Shown here in pieces: positions 10,265-20,099 of a stretch of DNA of 64,000 nucleotides; position 1 is the stretch's first letter, and each line of letters begins with the position of its first letter. Under the pieces are notes generated by a model, which did no database searches, was not told the DNA's origin, and saw only the letters and a list, made by a program, of their open reading frames with translations. The position numbers and the translations under genes are program-made. Where the stretch lies: NCBI RefSeq assembly GCF_003054445.1, contig NC_042507.1, forward strand, positions 2,418,001 through 2,482,000, read 5' to 3'. The DNA is from Pichia kudriavzevii. Lineage: Eukaryota; Ascomycota; Pichiomycetes; Pichiales; Pichiaceae.

Positions 10265-12151
10265 CTATTTTTGAAGAAGCTGATCGATTTTCTTCTCAAG
10301 AGCAGCAAGTCTTTCATCTTTGGCTTGATTTGCTGTTGTTAGCTGCTCAATATTTGATTCAAGACTCTGTATCAAAGCATGGAGTTTATCTAAACTTGCC
10401 TTTAAACCACCAGCTGCAGCACCTTTAGGAGCAGATGTAGTCTGTGGACTGGCTTTGACGGCATGATCAGGTGTTTCGCCAGGAATGTCATTATTTACTG
10501 TCTTTGGTGTTTCCGGTGTTGATGATGTAACCAAAACTTCCTTTGGCGTTTCTGAAGCTGATGCTGAAACCGGAGATTCCTTTGGAGATTCCTTTGGTGT
10601 TTCTTGGGTCACCACTGAATTTGCTTGCTTAGGTGTATTTTGTTCAGGTTTAGAATCCCATTCATCTTCGTTGACATTGGTGTCAATTTCTTGTTCAATA
10701 TCGGATAAGTCGTTAACCTTATCTAGCAACGAATCAACCTTCTTTTCACTCAACATTGATTCAACTCCTTGTTCCTGAGACTTGGTAAATACGAGTCTTG
10801 GCTCTTCTTTCTCACCCGATTGTTGAGGTGTTGAAGGCTCTTTTATAACTGGAGTGGAGGAGACTTGGGGAGATTTTTCAAGCTGCTTGGTTTCTTTGGT
10901 AATTTTCTGCTCTGGTTTTGATTCAGATAGTGCAGGAGTGTTGCCATTATAAATATCTTCCATTGAACAAAGAATTGGGCCATCCACTGTTTTGCCATCA
11001 AAGTATTCTGCTGCTGTCATCGCAGGCTCGCCCGCTGGAGCATCGGGGTAAATATCTTCTTGAAACATCTCAGATCTTCTTGGGACAATGAATGATAGCG
11101 GTTCAATGGTGTTTGAATTGAGTAATTTGTATCCCTTGACTATTTCATTTTCCTTTACGTTGACAAACCTTTTAGGTGATACGGTGAACCCTCTCTGAGC
11201 TTCAGTAGAAGGGTATTCGCCTAGCAAGTGTAAATCATCATCGGCAAATTCGAAAAATCTAACGTTACCATCACCCTTACCAGCTACAAATAACAGATTG
11301 GTTGATGGATCAAAGAATGGCATTAAGGTTCCGGAAGATGAATCAATTGAGATGAATCCACCAATACAACCCTTAGTTAAATCGTCAGAATCCCATAGTC
11401 CAAGTTGTCTCTCAGAGAACCTATCAAACCCAGTAGTTGCTAATCTGTTTGTGTTACCTAGCCAAACAACCCTCGATGCCTTTGCTCCAAGATGAGAAGG
11501 ACCTTCACTTAATAATTCGCCAGTCCTGACGTCCCAAACTCTAACTTTTTTATCTCTTGAAACCGTGGCAATTTTAGTACCATTGTAATTGAAAGTAAAG
11601 GAAGTGATTAGATCTTTGTGTTTGAGTGTTATTTTACATTCTTTTTCCCCAAGATCCCAGACTTTAACTGTATAATCAAAAGATGATGAAGCTAGAACAT
11701 CTTTAGCGACCGGATTGAACTGCAAATGGCCCACTTTCCTAGAATGACCTGTTAACGAACCAATCGGATGGACATCGACAATATTTTCTGGATCCACATT
11801 ATAGTAAGAGTAATCCTCTGGGATTTCCCAAACTAGGATCTTCCCATCTTCACCAGAAGATACAATTCTTCTTTCATTGAAAGGATCAAATGCAGTGTCT
11901 AATACAGAGCCTCCGGTGTGGCCCCTAAACATAGGCGCCTTATCTGGAGCTTTACCTACTTCATCCACTGGAATCACACAGAAAGAACCAATACCGTTTG
12001 CATTCAAGGCAATGTATCTTCCATTTGACTGAATAATGTTACTATCAAAGGCACTAATTGTTGGCTTCAGATTCTCGTAACAGGCCTCCTTCTTAGCAGA
12101 TTGACCATAGACATGTCTGAACTTGGATGCTCTCACAAACTTCCCACTCAT
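10265..12151 (-). CDS. CRN1: Coronin
   Basis: 628 residues with the canonical coronin layout. A short basic N terminus (SKFRHVYG) leads into a seven-bladed WD40 propeller over about residues 10-390, with VKVWDL, VRVWDV and LGLWDSD repeat ends and the coronin extension PRRSEMFQEDIYPD. Then comes a long acidic, Pro/Ser/Thr-rich linker, and a C-terminal coiled coil at about 583-628. Crn1 binds actin filaments and regulates Arp2/3 through the linker and coiled coil in cortical patches. The linker contains imperfect repeats of ETPK/ESPK/STPE (about 510-565), possible proline-directed phosphorylation sites. Upstream of the start lie (TA)n runs at about 12240. Confidence 0.95.
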   Translation of the reverse strand: MSGKFVRASKFRHVYGQSAKKEACYENLKPTISAFDSNIIQSNGRYIALNANGIGSFCVIPVDEVGKAPDKAPMFRGHTGGSVLDTAFDPFNERRIVSSGEDGKILVWEIPEDYSYYNVDPENIVDVHPIGSLTGHSRKVGHLQFNPVAKDVLASSSFDYTVKVWDLGEKECKITLKHKDLITSFTFNYNGTKIATVSRDKKVRVWDVRTGELLSEGPSHLGAKASRVVWLGNTNRLATTGFDRFSERQLGLWDSDDLTKGCIGGFISIDSSSGTLMPFFDPSTNLLFVAGKGDGNVRFFEFADDDLHLLGEYPSTEAQRGFTVSPKRFVNVKENEIVKGYKLLNSNTIEPLSFIVPRRSEMFQEDIYPDAPAGEPAMTAAEYFDGKTVDGPILCSMEDIYNGNTPALSESKPEQKITKETKQLEKSPQVSSTPVIKEPSTPQQSGEKEEPRLVFTKSQEQGVESMLSEKKVDSLLDKVNDLSDIEQEIDTNVNEDEWDSKPEQNTPKQANSVVTQETPKESPKESPVSASASETPKEVLVTSSTPETPKTVNNDIPGETPDHAVKASPQTTSAPKGAAAGGLKASLDKLHALIQSLESNIEQLTTANQAKDERLAALEKKIDQLLQK

Positions 12152-12259
12152 CTTGATATCCTTGGAGAGCGTCTACTGTTCAAAGAAGTTACAATTAGAG
12201 TCCATCTATAGAGGTTGTTTACTCATTCCAACTAACAGACTATATATATATAACCGCAA

Positions 12260-12982
12260 CTACCACCACACATCGCTCTTGAAAGCAAGTAGCGCGATTT
12301 CACCACTGCGGGAGTCGAACCCGCGATTCGCTAGTACCGCAAGTCTCCCCGGCTCGTCCTCGCAGACGAAAATGTCCAGTTTACCACACAGCGATACAAT
12401 GGCCTCCGCTAGAACAGGGCCACCTTTATCTGCAGAGGAATTCCTCCCAACACCAACAACAACATTGAGAGAATACTGTTCCCTCCTTACACATTTGATT
12501 AGATGTTCACTGAAATAGTAAATCCCTTCATCGACATGAAGCCCGTGCAAATCCACGAACTCTGTGAAGTGTCCCCTACTCCACTGTGGGTTATGCGCAC
12601 TGAAGATATGCTGTGCCGCCCTTTGAGAACACTGGGCCGCCTCGTCTGCAATCGCCCTGGCCTCCCCGGCGAGCTCAAGGGCATTCTCCTTGTTCCCATG
12701 AAGAAATGCCTCTTGTGACTGGGAAAAGAGCGAATTCCTCCTCCTGTAGAGAACACCCGCTCGTTCCCGGTACTGCGAACCAAGGGTAATTTCTCTGTGG
12801 AATCGCTCCTTCTCTGGGAGAACTGAGATTTTCTCTAATGGACTACCGAGACCCCTCGAATTGGAGGGTGAGTTTGTATATTTGGGGGAAACTTTCTTGG
12901 ATTTCCCATGGGCCCCATGGGACACACGGAGATTTTTCAAATAGCTCTTATCAAAACGTAGTAAATATCTCGTGACTTGCAT
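12260..12982 (-). CDS. DUF1771-Smr domain protein with tRNA T-arm-like 3' codons
   Basis: 240 residues from the first ATG in frame; the frame is open further upstream but without an ATG. A basic, Ser-rich N terminus (1-50) is followed by an alpha-helical DUF1771 region (about 65-135, YRERAG...NPQW). The Smr domain has the DLHGLH motif (144-149), the GxGRNSS loop (177-183), and ends near EPGRLAVL (about 217). Smr domains act as RNA/DNA endonucleases or nucleic-acid binders; the nearest S. cerevisiae protein is YPL199C. About 20 extra residues follow the normal Smr end. They are encoded by DNA that looks like the 3' part of a tRNA gene (see 12308-12324). The basic N terminus could be a mitochondrial signal, but this is uncertain. 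Confidence 0.8.
   Translation of the reverse strand: MQVTRYLLRFDKSYLKNLRVSHGAHGKSKKVSPKYTNSPSNSRGLGSPLEKISVLPEKERFHREITLGSQYRERAGVLYRRRNSLFSQSQEAFLHGNKENALELAGEARAIADEAAQCSQRAAQHIFSAHNPQWSRGHFTEFVDLHGLHVDEGIYYFSEHLIKCVRREQYSLNVVVGVGRNSSADKGGPVLAEAIVSLCGKLDIFVCEDEPGRLAVLANRGFDSRSGEIALLAFKSDVWW
12308..12324 (-). promoter_or_regulatory. Solitary tRNA T-arm / RNA polymerase III B-box
   Basis: On the minus strand this reads GCGGG-TTCGACT-CCCGC, a perfect 5-bp stem with a 7-base T-loop. It contains GGTTCGACTCC at 12311-12321, an exact match to the TFIIIC B-box consensus GGTTCGANTCC. I find no partner acceptor strand and no A-box in the preceding 120 bases, so it is not an intact tRNA. It lies inside the last codons of the Smr gene. 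Confidence 0.55.
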
Positions 12983-14170
12983 TGGCGTGTTACTCACTAT
13001 TCCTGTTGCCAACTATGTTAATGCACTGTTGAAGGGGGGAGAATGATTCGTTTGTTTTGTTTAGGCATCTCCCTGAAAACCTTGGCGGTAATTGGGAATT
13101 GTCTATTTTCTCCATCTCTTCTACCATCCATTAGCTGATTTGATTGGTAATTTCATGTGCTACCATACGCGCGCTTGCAGAGAATTCCATGGACAAAATA
13201 GCAGTTCCATCGCTTTTGTATTTGTATGATAACCTCAACATTAATGCATGCATCATACTTCATAACGACAATTTTGGAGAATTATTACAGCGCAATTACC
13301 AGGGTGAAATGGTATGTACTTGAACGACAGTTCTAGATATAGTTTTTCTTTGAAAGAGAATGTGATGGCTGCACACAATTTTACCTGTAGAAGCAGCAAT
13401 CGAACTTCAGACAAACGCTTTGGAAAATATAGACTCGTTGAGCCACAACAGCCAACAACTAAGATTCTAAAACCAGGAAATAATAACGCCTTTAAAATCC
13501 AAAAAAAAAAAATGCAACAATAACTTTTCCTAGTTAATGAAAGCATGAAATGTAAATGTTAAATGAAAAAAATAGTAGTTGATAGGAAACAGGTTGATGA
13601 TAACTGGATACAAACACCAGATCAGTGTAGTTACATAGGAGGGAAGGGCATGCTTTCCCGAAGGATACTAAGAGTATATCAGCGGTTATATGATAAAACA
13701 CATAGTAACGTTGGTACAACCTAGGCGCTTCGCTGCCGGTTTCATGTATTAAGTTGGTAAATACAAGCACAAAGGGTCACCACATTTCAGGCCCAACGAA
13801 TGTTGGCCAAAATCACAAGTACTGTGGGGAGTAATATCTAGTTTACCCATCTGCATGTTTTGCTGAAATACATTGGTACCGCAAAAATGCCCTAACGTGG
13901 CTCATTAACAGGTACAGCTATTGAAAACTGAAAACGTCACCAAGTTGCCACGATTATTGGTATTTGTCTGGCACGTCAATCCCCAATACATCCCAATACC
14001 TCTTTTTAGCAAAAAAAAAAAATGTATATAATGTGCGTCCTACAAGAAAAAAAAATTATGAAAGGGGCCACCTCTAAATTTCATTTCATTCTTTTACGTG
14101 TCTGTTAACTATTCAAGCTCATCCCCCCAATATTCTGGAAGACCCAAGTTCAATCCCTGACTATCGGATC
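12983..14170. other. Divergent intergenic region upstream of SEN1
   Basis: About 1.2 kb between two divergent genes. It holds A/T runs near 13501-13512 and 14013-14024, plausibly SEN1 promoter poly(dA:dT). An ATG-initiated ORF of about 44 codons starts at 13189. It is followed at 13312 by a GTATGT hexamer and an overlapping second ORF (13308-13523) in another frame. Neither is recognisable, and I do not call a gene. Confidence 0.45.
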
Positions 14171-17100
14171 ATGTCTTTGACCAGCTCTTCGGACAGTATT
14201 GTCAGCAGGATCAACAAGACCTACACGGTCGATGATCCAGCATTGCAAGAGTCTGTTGTTGAAGAAGCAATGAATTATTATCTCTCAATTAGAGAATCGA
14301 ATGATCCAATTAATAACAACACCAATGAAAATAAATTGATTAAAGACCATCTCTTTTGTTGCTCAGACTCTTCCTCTACAATTGTATCCTTTTTAGTTGT
14401 AGTTCTTGCTGGATTTGCTGTTGATTTTAATAATGAACAATTCATACCTATTCGTACCTGTATAAATAACTGTACTGACTGCTTGTTATCATACCATAGG
14501 AAAAGGGCATTAATAAGAAAGAATTTTTTGCTGGAGAAAATGGTACCTTATAATCAAATTCAATCGACTATGGAGAAACCAACTATCTGGGAAGCTGATA
14601 ACCTATATTCACAGATTGAAAAATCAATTGATAATAAATTAGAAAATGAAGAATTGAAAAAGTTGTTGACTAGGATCTTCTTTGAGTGTCTACTGAATCC
14701 GTCGATTTTAAGGTATCATGATAAACTAAAGATTTACTTCAACCACTGTTTACAATTCTTGGACGATTCCCATGATTTATTAGTTTCAAAAGGCTTGAAA
14801 ATTTATCCCGGTTTGGTGTATTTGTTATTTTCTGATGACGAAAACCAAAGAAACTGGGCAATATCAAAATTACCTTATAATAAAGAAGATAAGATTTACT
14901 ACAAAGATAGTGACTTTGATCCATTGTTCATCGAAGAATACGAGATTCATTTTTTTAACATTCAAAAGCCAGATTTTTTCACTGATGAAAGATCAATTCA
15001 ATTTTGGACAAATTTAATACCTCTTATCAGGTTTTCATCAGTTGATACGATTAGAAGCACCATAATGGAACCTTTTTCCTGTGCTTCTTATAGAGATGAC
15101 AAAAGAATCAGAATTGTTCCACTCTATCAAGTTTTCATCAACCATGTTTTTTCCTACCTGAAAACCCCACTTCCTTTTTTATTGAGGTTTTTAGGGGTAT
15201 CTCTGGAAAAATTCAAAATTCAGTTATTCGAATTCATCAAACCTCACAATTACATGAGTTTCTTCGATATGGCCTTCAATAACCCAACCTATAAAAAATA
15301 CTTACAAGAGCTACCGCCTGAAACATTTCCCTCTTCATTATCTCAATTAGATACATCAAGAAATCCGCTGTTTATTGATTTGGTCAAGTGGATGGAAATA
15401 TGTTCTCACATACTTAATGATTCAAGTAAGTGTCAGTTTGCTATTGCAATGTTTGGCTTTTTAGCTGACTTCATCACTGATTCAAATTGTGGAAAGTTTA
15501 TTGGGACCTACATAATGGAAAACATGATTCAACAGCTTTCTTTGAAAAATACAGTTTTCCAGAGCGATAGATTAGGTGTCGAGTTATCTTATAAAGCAAG
15601 TGCAAGATCACTACTTGATAAAAAATGTATTGTTTTGTTTGATTCGATCAACATCAAATTTTTAAAATCAAAAGCGATAAAACTAATCAAGACGTGCTTG
15701 ATTTATGATATCGAATCCTACTCTTATTACTCAAACAAACTAAATTTAAATGAGCCACTACTTACTCCTGAATTCAACAATGCTTTATGGAATTTATTAC
15801 AAGTTAAGGTCACCTCCAATTCAAATATAGCCTTAAATGTTTTCTCCGCTTTTTCAAATATTATCAATGTTTATATGATTGATATTCCTTATAAGAAAAC
15901 AAAGCTAATATCCGAAAGAAAAGAAGAGAGTGTTGTAAAGGGCATATCATCCGATTGTAATAGGCATAACAAAATTATTGAAAGCTTTGCTACATCTGTG
16001 GAAAATGTTTTGAATAAACTTTCAGAATATATAACTTCGACTCATATGAAGTCAATTATCAATGACAACGACGCCTCCCTAGGGTTTTGGTCTCTTTTAT
16101 TGTCACCAATTGACAGAATTTACTCATCAGCCGTGGCATTAATGTCAGAAACATTTGATGTTGATGACAGACTTGAGGCTTTTAAAGAGTGCTTAAAATT
16201 AAACATACACTTAACACTAGATGCTTTTAAAGCTCAGATTACAAAATACACACGCTTGCAATTATTTTTACCCACTCAGAGAACCGTAAAAATTTTGATG
16301 GATTTTATGAATGCATTATTCAATCCAATGAATGGTATAATTGTTTCGTCGAAAATCGAACTAACCCTTGACCTAAAAACGTCGATAGTTGAATTTTGGA
16401 TTGATGTATGGGGATTCCTAGGAATGATTTTCAAGAATATTTTTGACTGGTCAATCACTTATGAACGACTCAAGGTTACTTTAGCCAAGGAAATATCAGA
16501 TAAAATTACGTCAGATTTGTTAAATTTCACCAGAGATGTGCTAGATTTGTCTCATTTAGTTCTCAATGGTATGAAAATCATAGTTTCTCTTCTAGAAACA
16601 CAAAATTACACAAGTACCGACATCAAATTAATCAAAGAAACACTTTTGAAACCAATTGTAGTTACATTAGGTAATCTATTTAAATGGTTGCGTCTATCTG
16701 ATAGTGCTTTATTGATCAGTTGTGTTGACTTAATTACTAAGATTTTAGACTTATCATGTGAAGTGAGCATGCAATTAAGTGAGGAATTACTCACTGTTCT
16801 CGTCAAATTATGCCTTAGAGCTAAAAAGTTCAATAATAAGATGAATATAGAACAGACTGGTGAGCTTTTATTGCGTGCAAGAGCCATTGATTCTAAATTA
16901 GTGGAGAATGTTTCATTTGCCGTTGAAGAGGAAAAGAAAAGTAAATCGCAACCACCTCCTACAGATACTAAATCTGAATTACAATACACTTCAAGGAAGC
17001 AACAAAATACACTTTCAGGCTTTTTAAAACCATATGTCAGAGAGAATGTGCCATCTTTTAATCCTCCGAAAAGAATGTCTAAATTGGAGATTGCACAGGC

Positions 17101-20032
17101 TAAATTGGCCGAAAAAAGAAAGATGGAAGCAAAGGAGCCTGCACCTGCAAGGCCATCAGGATTCAACATCAAAAAGAAAATAGTCAACATTTCAGATAGT
17201 GAATCTGACCACGATTCAGATAATGAAACCCAAGATGGTAATTTGTTCACGAAGGAACAAGTAGTTGCTAAAATGAAAAAAACTAAAGCAGCTTTGCAAT
17301 CATTACAAGCTCCAAGGTTTAATTCCAGCAATACACAAAGTATGAAACAGATAGAATTAATGCAAAAGAAGAAGCAGGAGGAGTTGATGAGGTTGAGGTT
17401 AAACGTCGACACTACTCCTCTTTATAAAACCATTTTGTCATGGTCATATAATAATGACAAGGAGTTACCTTCTGATTATGATGAATCCAAGTATAAGCCG
17501 ATCACAGACAAATTTGAAAGTGTGAAGGATTATAGGAAAACTTTTGAGCCTTTATTGTTGCTCGAATGTTGGCAATCAATCCAAAGGGCCAAGCAAGTTG
17601 GTTCGGAAATTCCCTTTAGATTAACTATTGGTTCCAGATCCGCCACGGACTCCTTTTTTGATATTTATACATCCGTGAAAAAGGAAGTCGTTAATGAAAC
17701 AAGATGTTTTGGTGATAATGATCTAATTGTTCTTATGATGGTTGATAACTTACCACCAGAGGAAGATAACAGAGGTATACCGAGAAAGTTGGTGGAGAAG
17801 TGTACTGTCAACTGTTTTGCTAAGGTTAAAGAAATTAAAAATACAAACGGGCCATATGCGGATGTTGTTTTGAGGGTATCATCTGACAATAAAGTTGTTC
17901 ATAAAATATCACCAAGTATGGAACTGGTTGGATTGAAAGTTAATACAATGACTACCTTAGAAAGAGAGTTTTCATCTTTATATGGTTTACAGTACTATGA
18001 CTTGAGTAATGAGATTATCCAAGCTGTTCCTGATCCCGTTGAAACTCCAGACGAGAAAAAGATAAATAAATTAAAGGATGTATACGATGTCAACGATTCC
18101 CAAGCAAAAGCCATTTCGGGTACAGTTCAAGGGCAAGGGTTTTCACTAATTCAAGGTCCTCCGGGTACAGGTAAGACAAAAACAATTCTTGGTGTCATTG
18201 GTTATTTTCTCACTCAAGAGGATAAAAATGTACATCGAGTACTGGCTCCTGGTGTGAAGGCAAATATCTCAACTTCAAAAGCATCAACAGGTTCAGTTGA
18301 TAATAAGAGAAAAATTCTAATATGTGCACCTTCTAATGCAGCTGTTGATGAATTGGTGCTTAGAATCAGAAATGGGATAAAGAATTCCAAAGGTGAAACT
18401 TTCAAACCGAATGTTGTTAGACTAGGTAAGTCAGATGCCATCAATGAACAAGTTAAGGATTTAACCTTGGAGGAACAAGTTGATGCACAATTATCGAAGA
18501 TAAAGAATAATGATGACTCTAGTATTAGGGCAGAGCATAGAGCTTGTATTGTTGAACGTGATGAATTAAGAAAGAAACTCGAGTCTAACAGTCTCACAGA
18601 AACTGAGATTTCGAAGGCTGAAATGAGATTACAAGAAGTTCTGACAAAGCGTAGAGAGCTGGGTAAAAGGCTAGATGAGATGAGAGAGCAAAGGGCTGTA
18701 AATTATCGTAATAGAGAAATTGAAAGAAGGAATATACAATTCAAAATTTTGAACAATGCACAAGTTGTTTGTTCTACCCTTTCAGGATCAGCTCATGATG
18801 TTTTAGCGGGTATGTCTTTGACTTTTGAAACTGTGGTTATTGACGAAGCTGCTCAGTGTATCGAATTGAGTGCCATCATTCCTTTGAGATATGGTTGCAA
18901 GAAATGTATTATGGTTGGTGACCCTAACCAATTACCTCCAACTGTTTTATCTCAAAAAGCAGCTTCATTCAAATACGAGCAATCACTATTTGTCAGAATG
19001 CAAAACAACCATAAAGATTCAGTTTATTTGTTAGATGTGCAATACCGTATGCATCCAGAAATTTCGGCATTTCCATCCAGGGAATTCTATACCTCAAAGT
19101 TAAAGGATGGTCCAAACATGAAGCTACTGACAGAAAGGCCATGGCATGAGATCGAGGAATATGGACCTTATAGATTTTTCAATTTGAGGGGTAGGCAAAA
19201 TATTAACGATAAAACAAAATCGTTGTATAATACAACTGAATGCAAAGTCATCCTTGAGATCATTGAGAGTTTGTACAGAAAATTCCCCAATATTGATTGG
19301 TCTAACAAAATCGGGGTTATTTCTCCATATAAAGAACAGGTGAGGCTTTTGAAGAAAACTTTCGTAGATAAATATGGCTTCTTGATAACTAAGCAGATTG
19401 ATTTCAACACGGTTGACGGTTTTCAAGGTCAAGAGAAAGACATTATTATTTTTTCATGTGTTAGAGCGGAAAATAATACCGGTGTTGGGTTCTTAGCTGA
19501 TATAAGAAGAATGAATGTTGCATTGACAAGAGCAAGGTCTTCATTGTGGATTGTAGGTTCTGTTGATGCGTTAGTTTCCAATAAAACTTGGAGAGATTTA
19601 TTTGAAGATGCTAATAAAAGAAATCTGGTTACGCAAGCCTATGTCGGTTTCACTAAAAACATAAGGATTGGTGAGGGAAACGCAAATTCCAGTCAGACTC
19701 CAAATACACAAAATATAACAAGAGCAGGTGCAAACAAGAAGACGATTTCTCATCATGACAATGCCAAAAAAAGGACTATTTCTGATGATGGTAAAAAGAT
19801 TGGACATTCAGATAATCCAGATTTTTCAAAGATGAGAAAAATTTCTAAAACATCGAATCCCTTACCCGTGAAGAAATATAGTGGACAAATATCAGCTAAT
19901 AAAATGACAAAAATTTCACAGCCGAAGTCTTCTGGTGTTATCCTTCCAAGGGCACCTAATGGTGCTCCATCGGGTCTAGTGAAGATAAGTGATAAGAAAA
20001 AATATCCTACGAAGCCTTCTGGTAGAAAATAA
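14171..20032 (+). CDS. SEN1: Sen1 superfamily-1 RNA/DNA helicase
   Basis: 1953 residues; S. cerevisiae Sen1 has 2231. The N-terminal half (about 1-930) is alpha-helical, as expected for the Sen1 N-terminal domain that contacts the polymerase. A charged, disordered linker (about 930-1090) leads to the Upf1-like helicase core. Visible motifs are Walker A GPPGTGKT (about 1329-1336), DEAAQ (about 1558-1562), GDPNQLPPTV (from about 1583), QYRMHPEIS, GFQGQEKD and a C-terminal TRARSSLWIVG. Sen1 ends transcription of short noncoding RNAs with Nrd1-Nab3 and removes R-loops. The tail after about residue 1820 is basic and Lys/Ser-rich, with NLS-like clusters. The start is the first ATG after a short leader. 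Confidence 0.97.
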   Translation: MSLTSSSDSIVSRINKTYTVDDPALQESVVEEAMNYYLSIRESNDPINNNTNENKLIKDHLFCCSDSSSTIVSFLVVVLAGFAVDFNNEQFIPIRTCINNCTDCLLSYHRKRALIRKNFLLEKMVPYNQIQSTMEKPTIWEADNLYSQIEKSIDNKLENEELKKLLTRIFFECLLNPSILRYHDKLKIYFNHCLQFLDDSHDLLVSKGLKIYPGLVYLLFSDDENQRNWAISKLPYNKEDKIYYKDSDFDPLFIEEYEIHFFNIQKPDFFTDERSIQFWTNLIPLIRFSSVDTIRSTIMEPFSCASYRDDKRIRIVPLYQVFINHVFSYLKTPLPFLLRFLGVSLEKFKIQLFEFIKPHNYMSFFDMAFNNPTYKKYLQELPPETFPSSLSQLDTSRNPLFIDLVKWMEICSHILNDSSKCQFAIAMFGFLADFITDSNCGKFIGTYIMENMIQQLSLKNTVFQSDRLGVELSYKASARSLLDKKCIVLFDSINIKFLKSKAIKLIKTCLIYDIESYSYYSNKLNLNEPLLTPEFNNALWNLLQVKVTSNSNIALNVFSAFSNIINVYMIDIPYKKTKLISERKEESVVKGISSDCNRHNKIIESFATSVENVLNKLSEYITSTHMKSIINDNDASLGFWSLLLSPIDRIYSSAVALMSETFDVDDRLEAFKECLKLNIHLTLDAFKAQITKYTRLQLFLPTQRTVKILMDFMNALFNPMNGIIVSSKIELTLDLKTSIVEFWIDVWGFLGMIFKNIFDWSITYERLKVTLAKEISDKITSDLLNFTRDVLDLSHLVLNGMKIIVSLLETQNYTSTDIKLIKETLLKPIVVTLGNLFKWLRLSDSALLISCVDLITKILDLSCEVSMQLSEELLTVLVKLCLRAKKFNNKMNIEQTGELLLRARAIDSKLVENVSFAVEEEKKSKSQPPPTDTKSELQYTSRKQQNTLSGFLKPYVRENVPSFNPPKRMSKLEIAQAKLAEKRKMEAKEPAPARPSGFNIKKKIVNISDSESDHDSDNETQDGNLFTKEQVVAKMKKTKAALQSLQAPRFNSSNTQSMKQIELMQKKKQEELMRLRLNVDTTPLYKTILSWSYNNDKELPSDYDESKYKPITDKFESVKDYRKTFEPLLLLECWQSIQRAKQVGSEIPFRLTIGSRSATDSFFDIYTSVKKEVVNETRCFGDNDLIVLMMVDNLPPEEDNRGIPRKLVEKCTVNCFAKVKEIKNTNGPYADVVLRVSSDNKVVHKISPSMELVGLKVNTMTTLEREFSSLYGLQYYDLSNEIIQAVPDPVETPDEKKINKLKDVYDVNDSQAKAISGTVQGQGFSLIQGPPGTGKTKTILGVIGYFLTQEDKNVHRVLAPGVKANISTSKASTGSVDNKRKILICAPSNAAVDELVLRIRNGIKNSKGETFKPNVVRLGKSDAINEQVKDLTLEEQVDAQLSKIKNNDDSSIRAEHRACIVERDELRKKLESNSLTETEISKAEMRLQEVLTKRRELGKRLDEMREQRAVNYRNREIERRNIQFKILNNAQVVCSTLSGSAHDVLAGMSLTFETVVIDEAAQCIELSAIIPLRYGCKKCIMVGDPNQLPPTVLSQKAASFKYEQSLFVRMQNNHKDSVYLLDVQYRMHPEISAFPSREFYTSKLKDGPNMKLLTERPWHEIEEYGPYRFFNLRGRQNINDKTKSLYNTTECKVILEIIESLYRKFPNIDWSNKIGVISPYKEQVRLLKKTFVDKYGFLITKQIDFNTVDGFQGQEKDIIIFSCVRAENNTGVGFLADIRRMNVALTRARSSLWIVGSVDALVSNKTWRDLFEDANKRNLVTQAYVGFTKNIRIGEGNANSSQTPNTQNITRAGANKKTISHHDNAKKRTISDDGKKIGHSDNPDFSKMRKISKTSNPLPVKKYSGQISANKMTKISQPKSSGVILPRAPNGAPSGLVKISDKKKYPTKPSGRK

Positions 20033-20099
20033 AAATTAAAAAGCTCCTCAAATTGAATGTTTTGAAGAAAACGAAACTCTATTATATCATGGAATCGGA

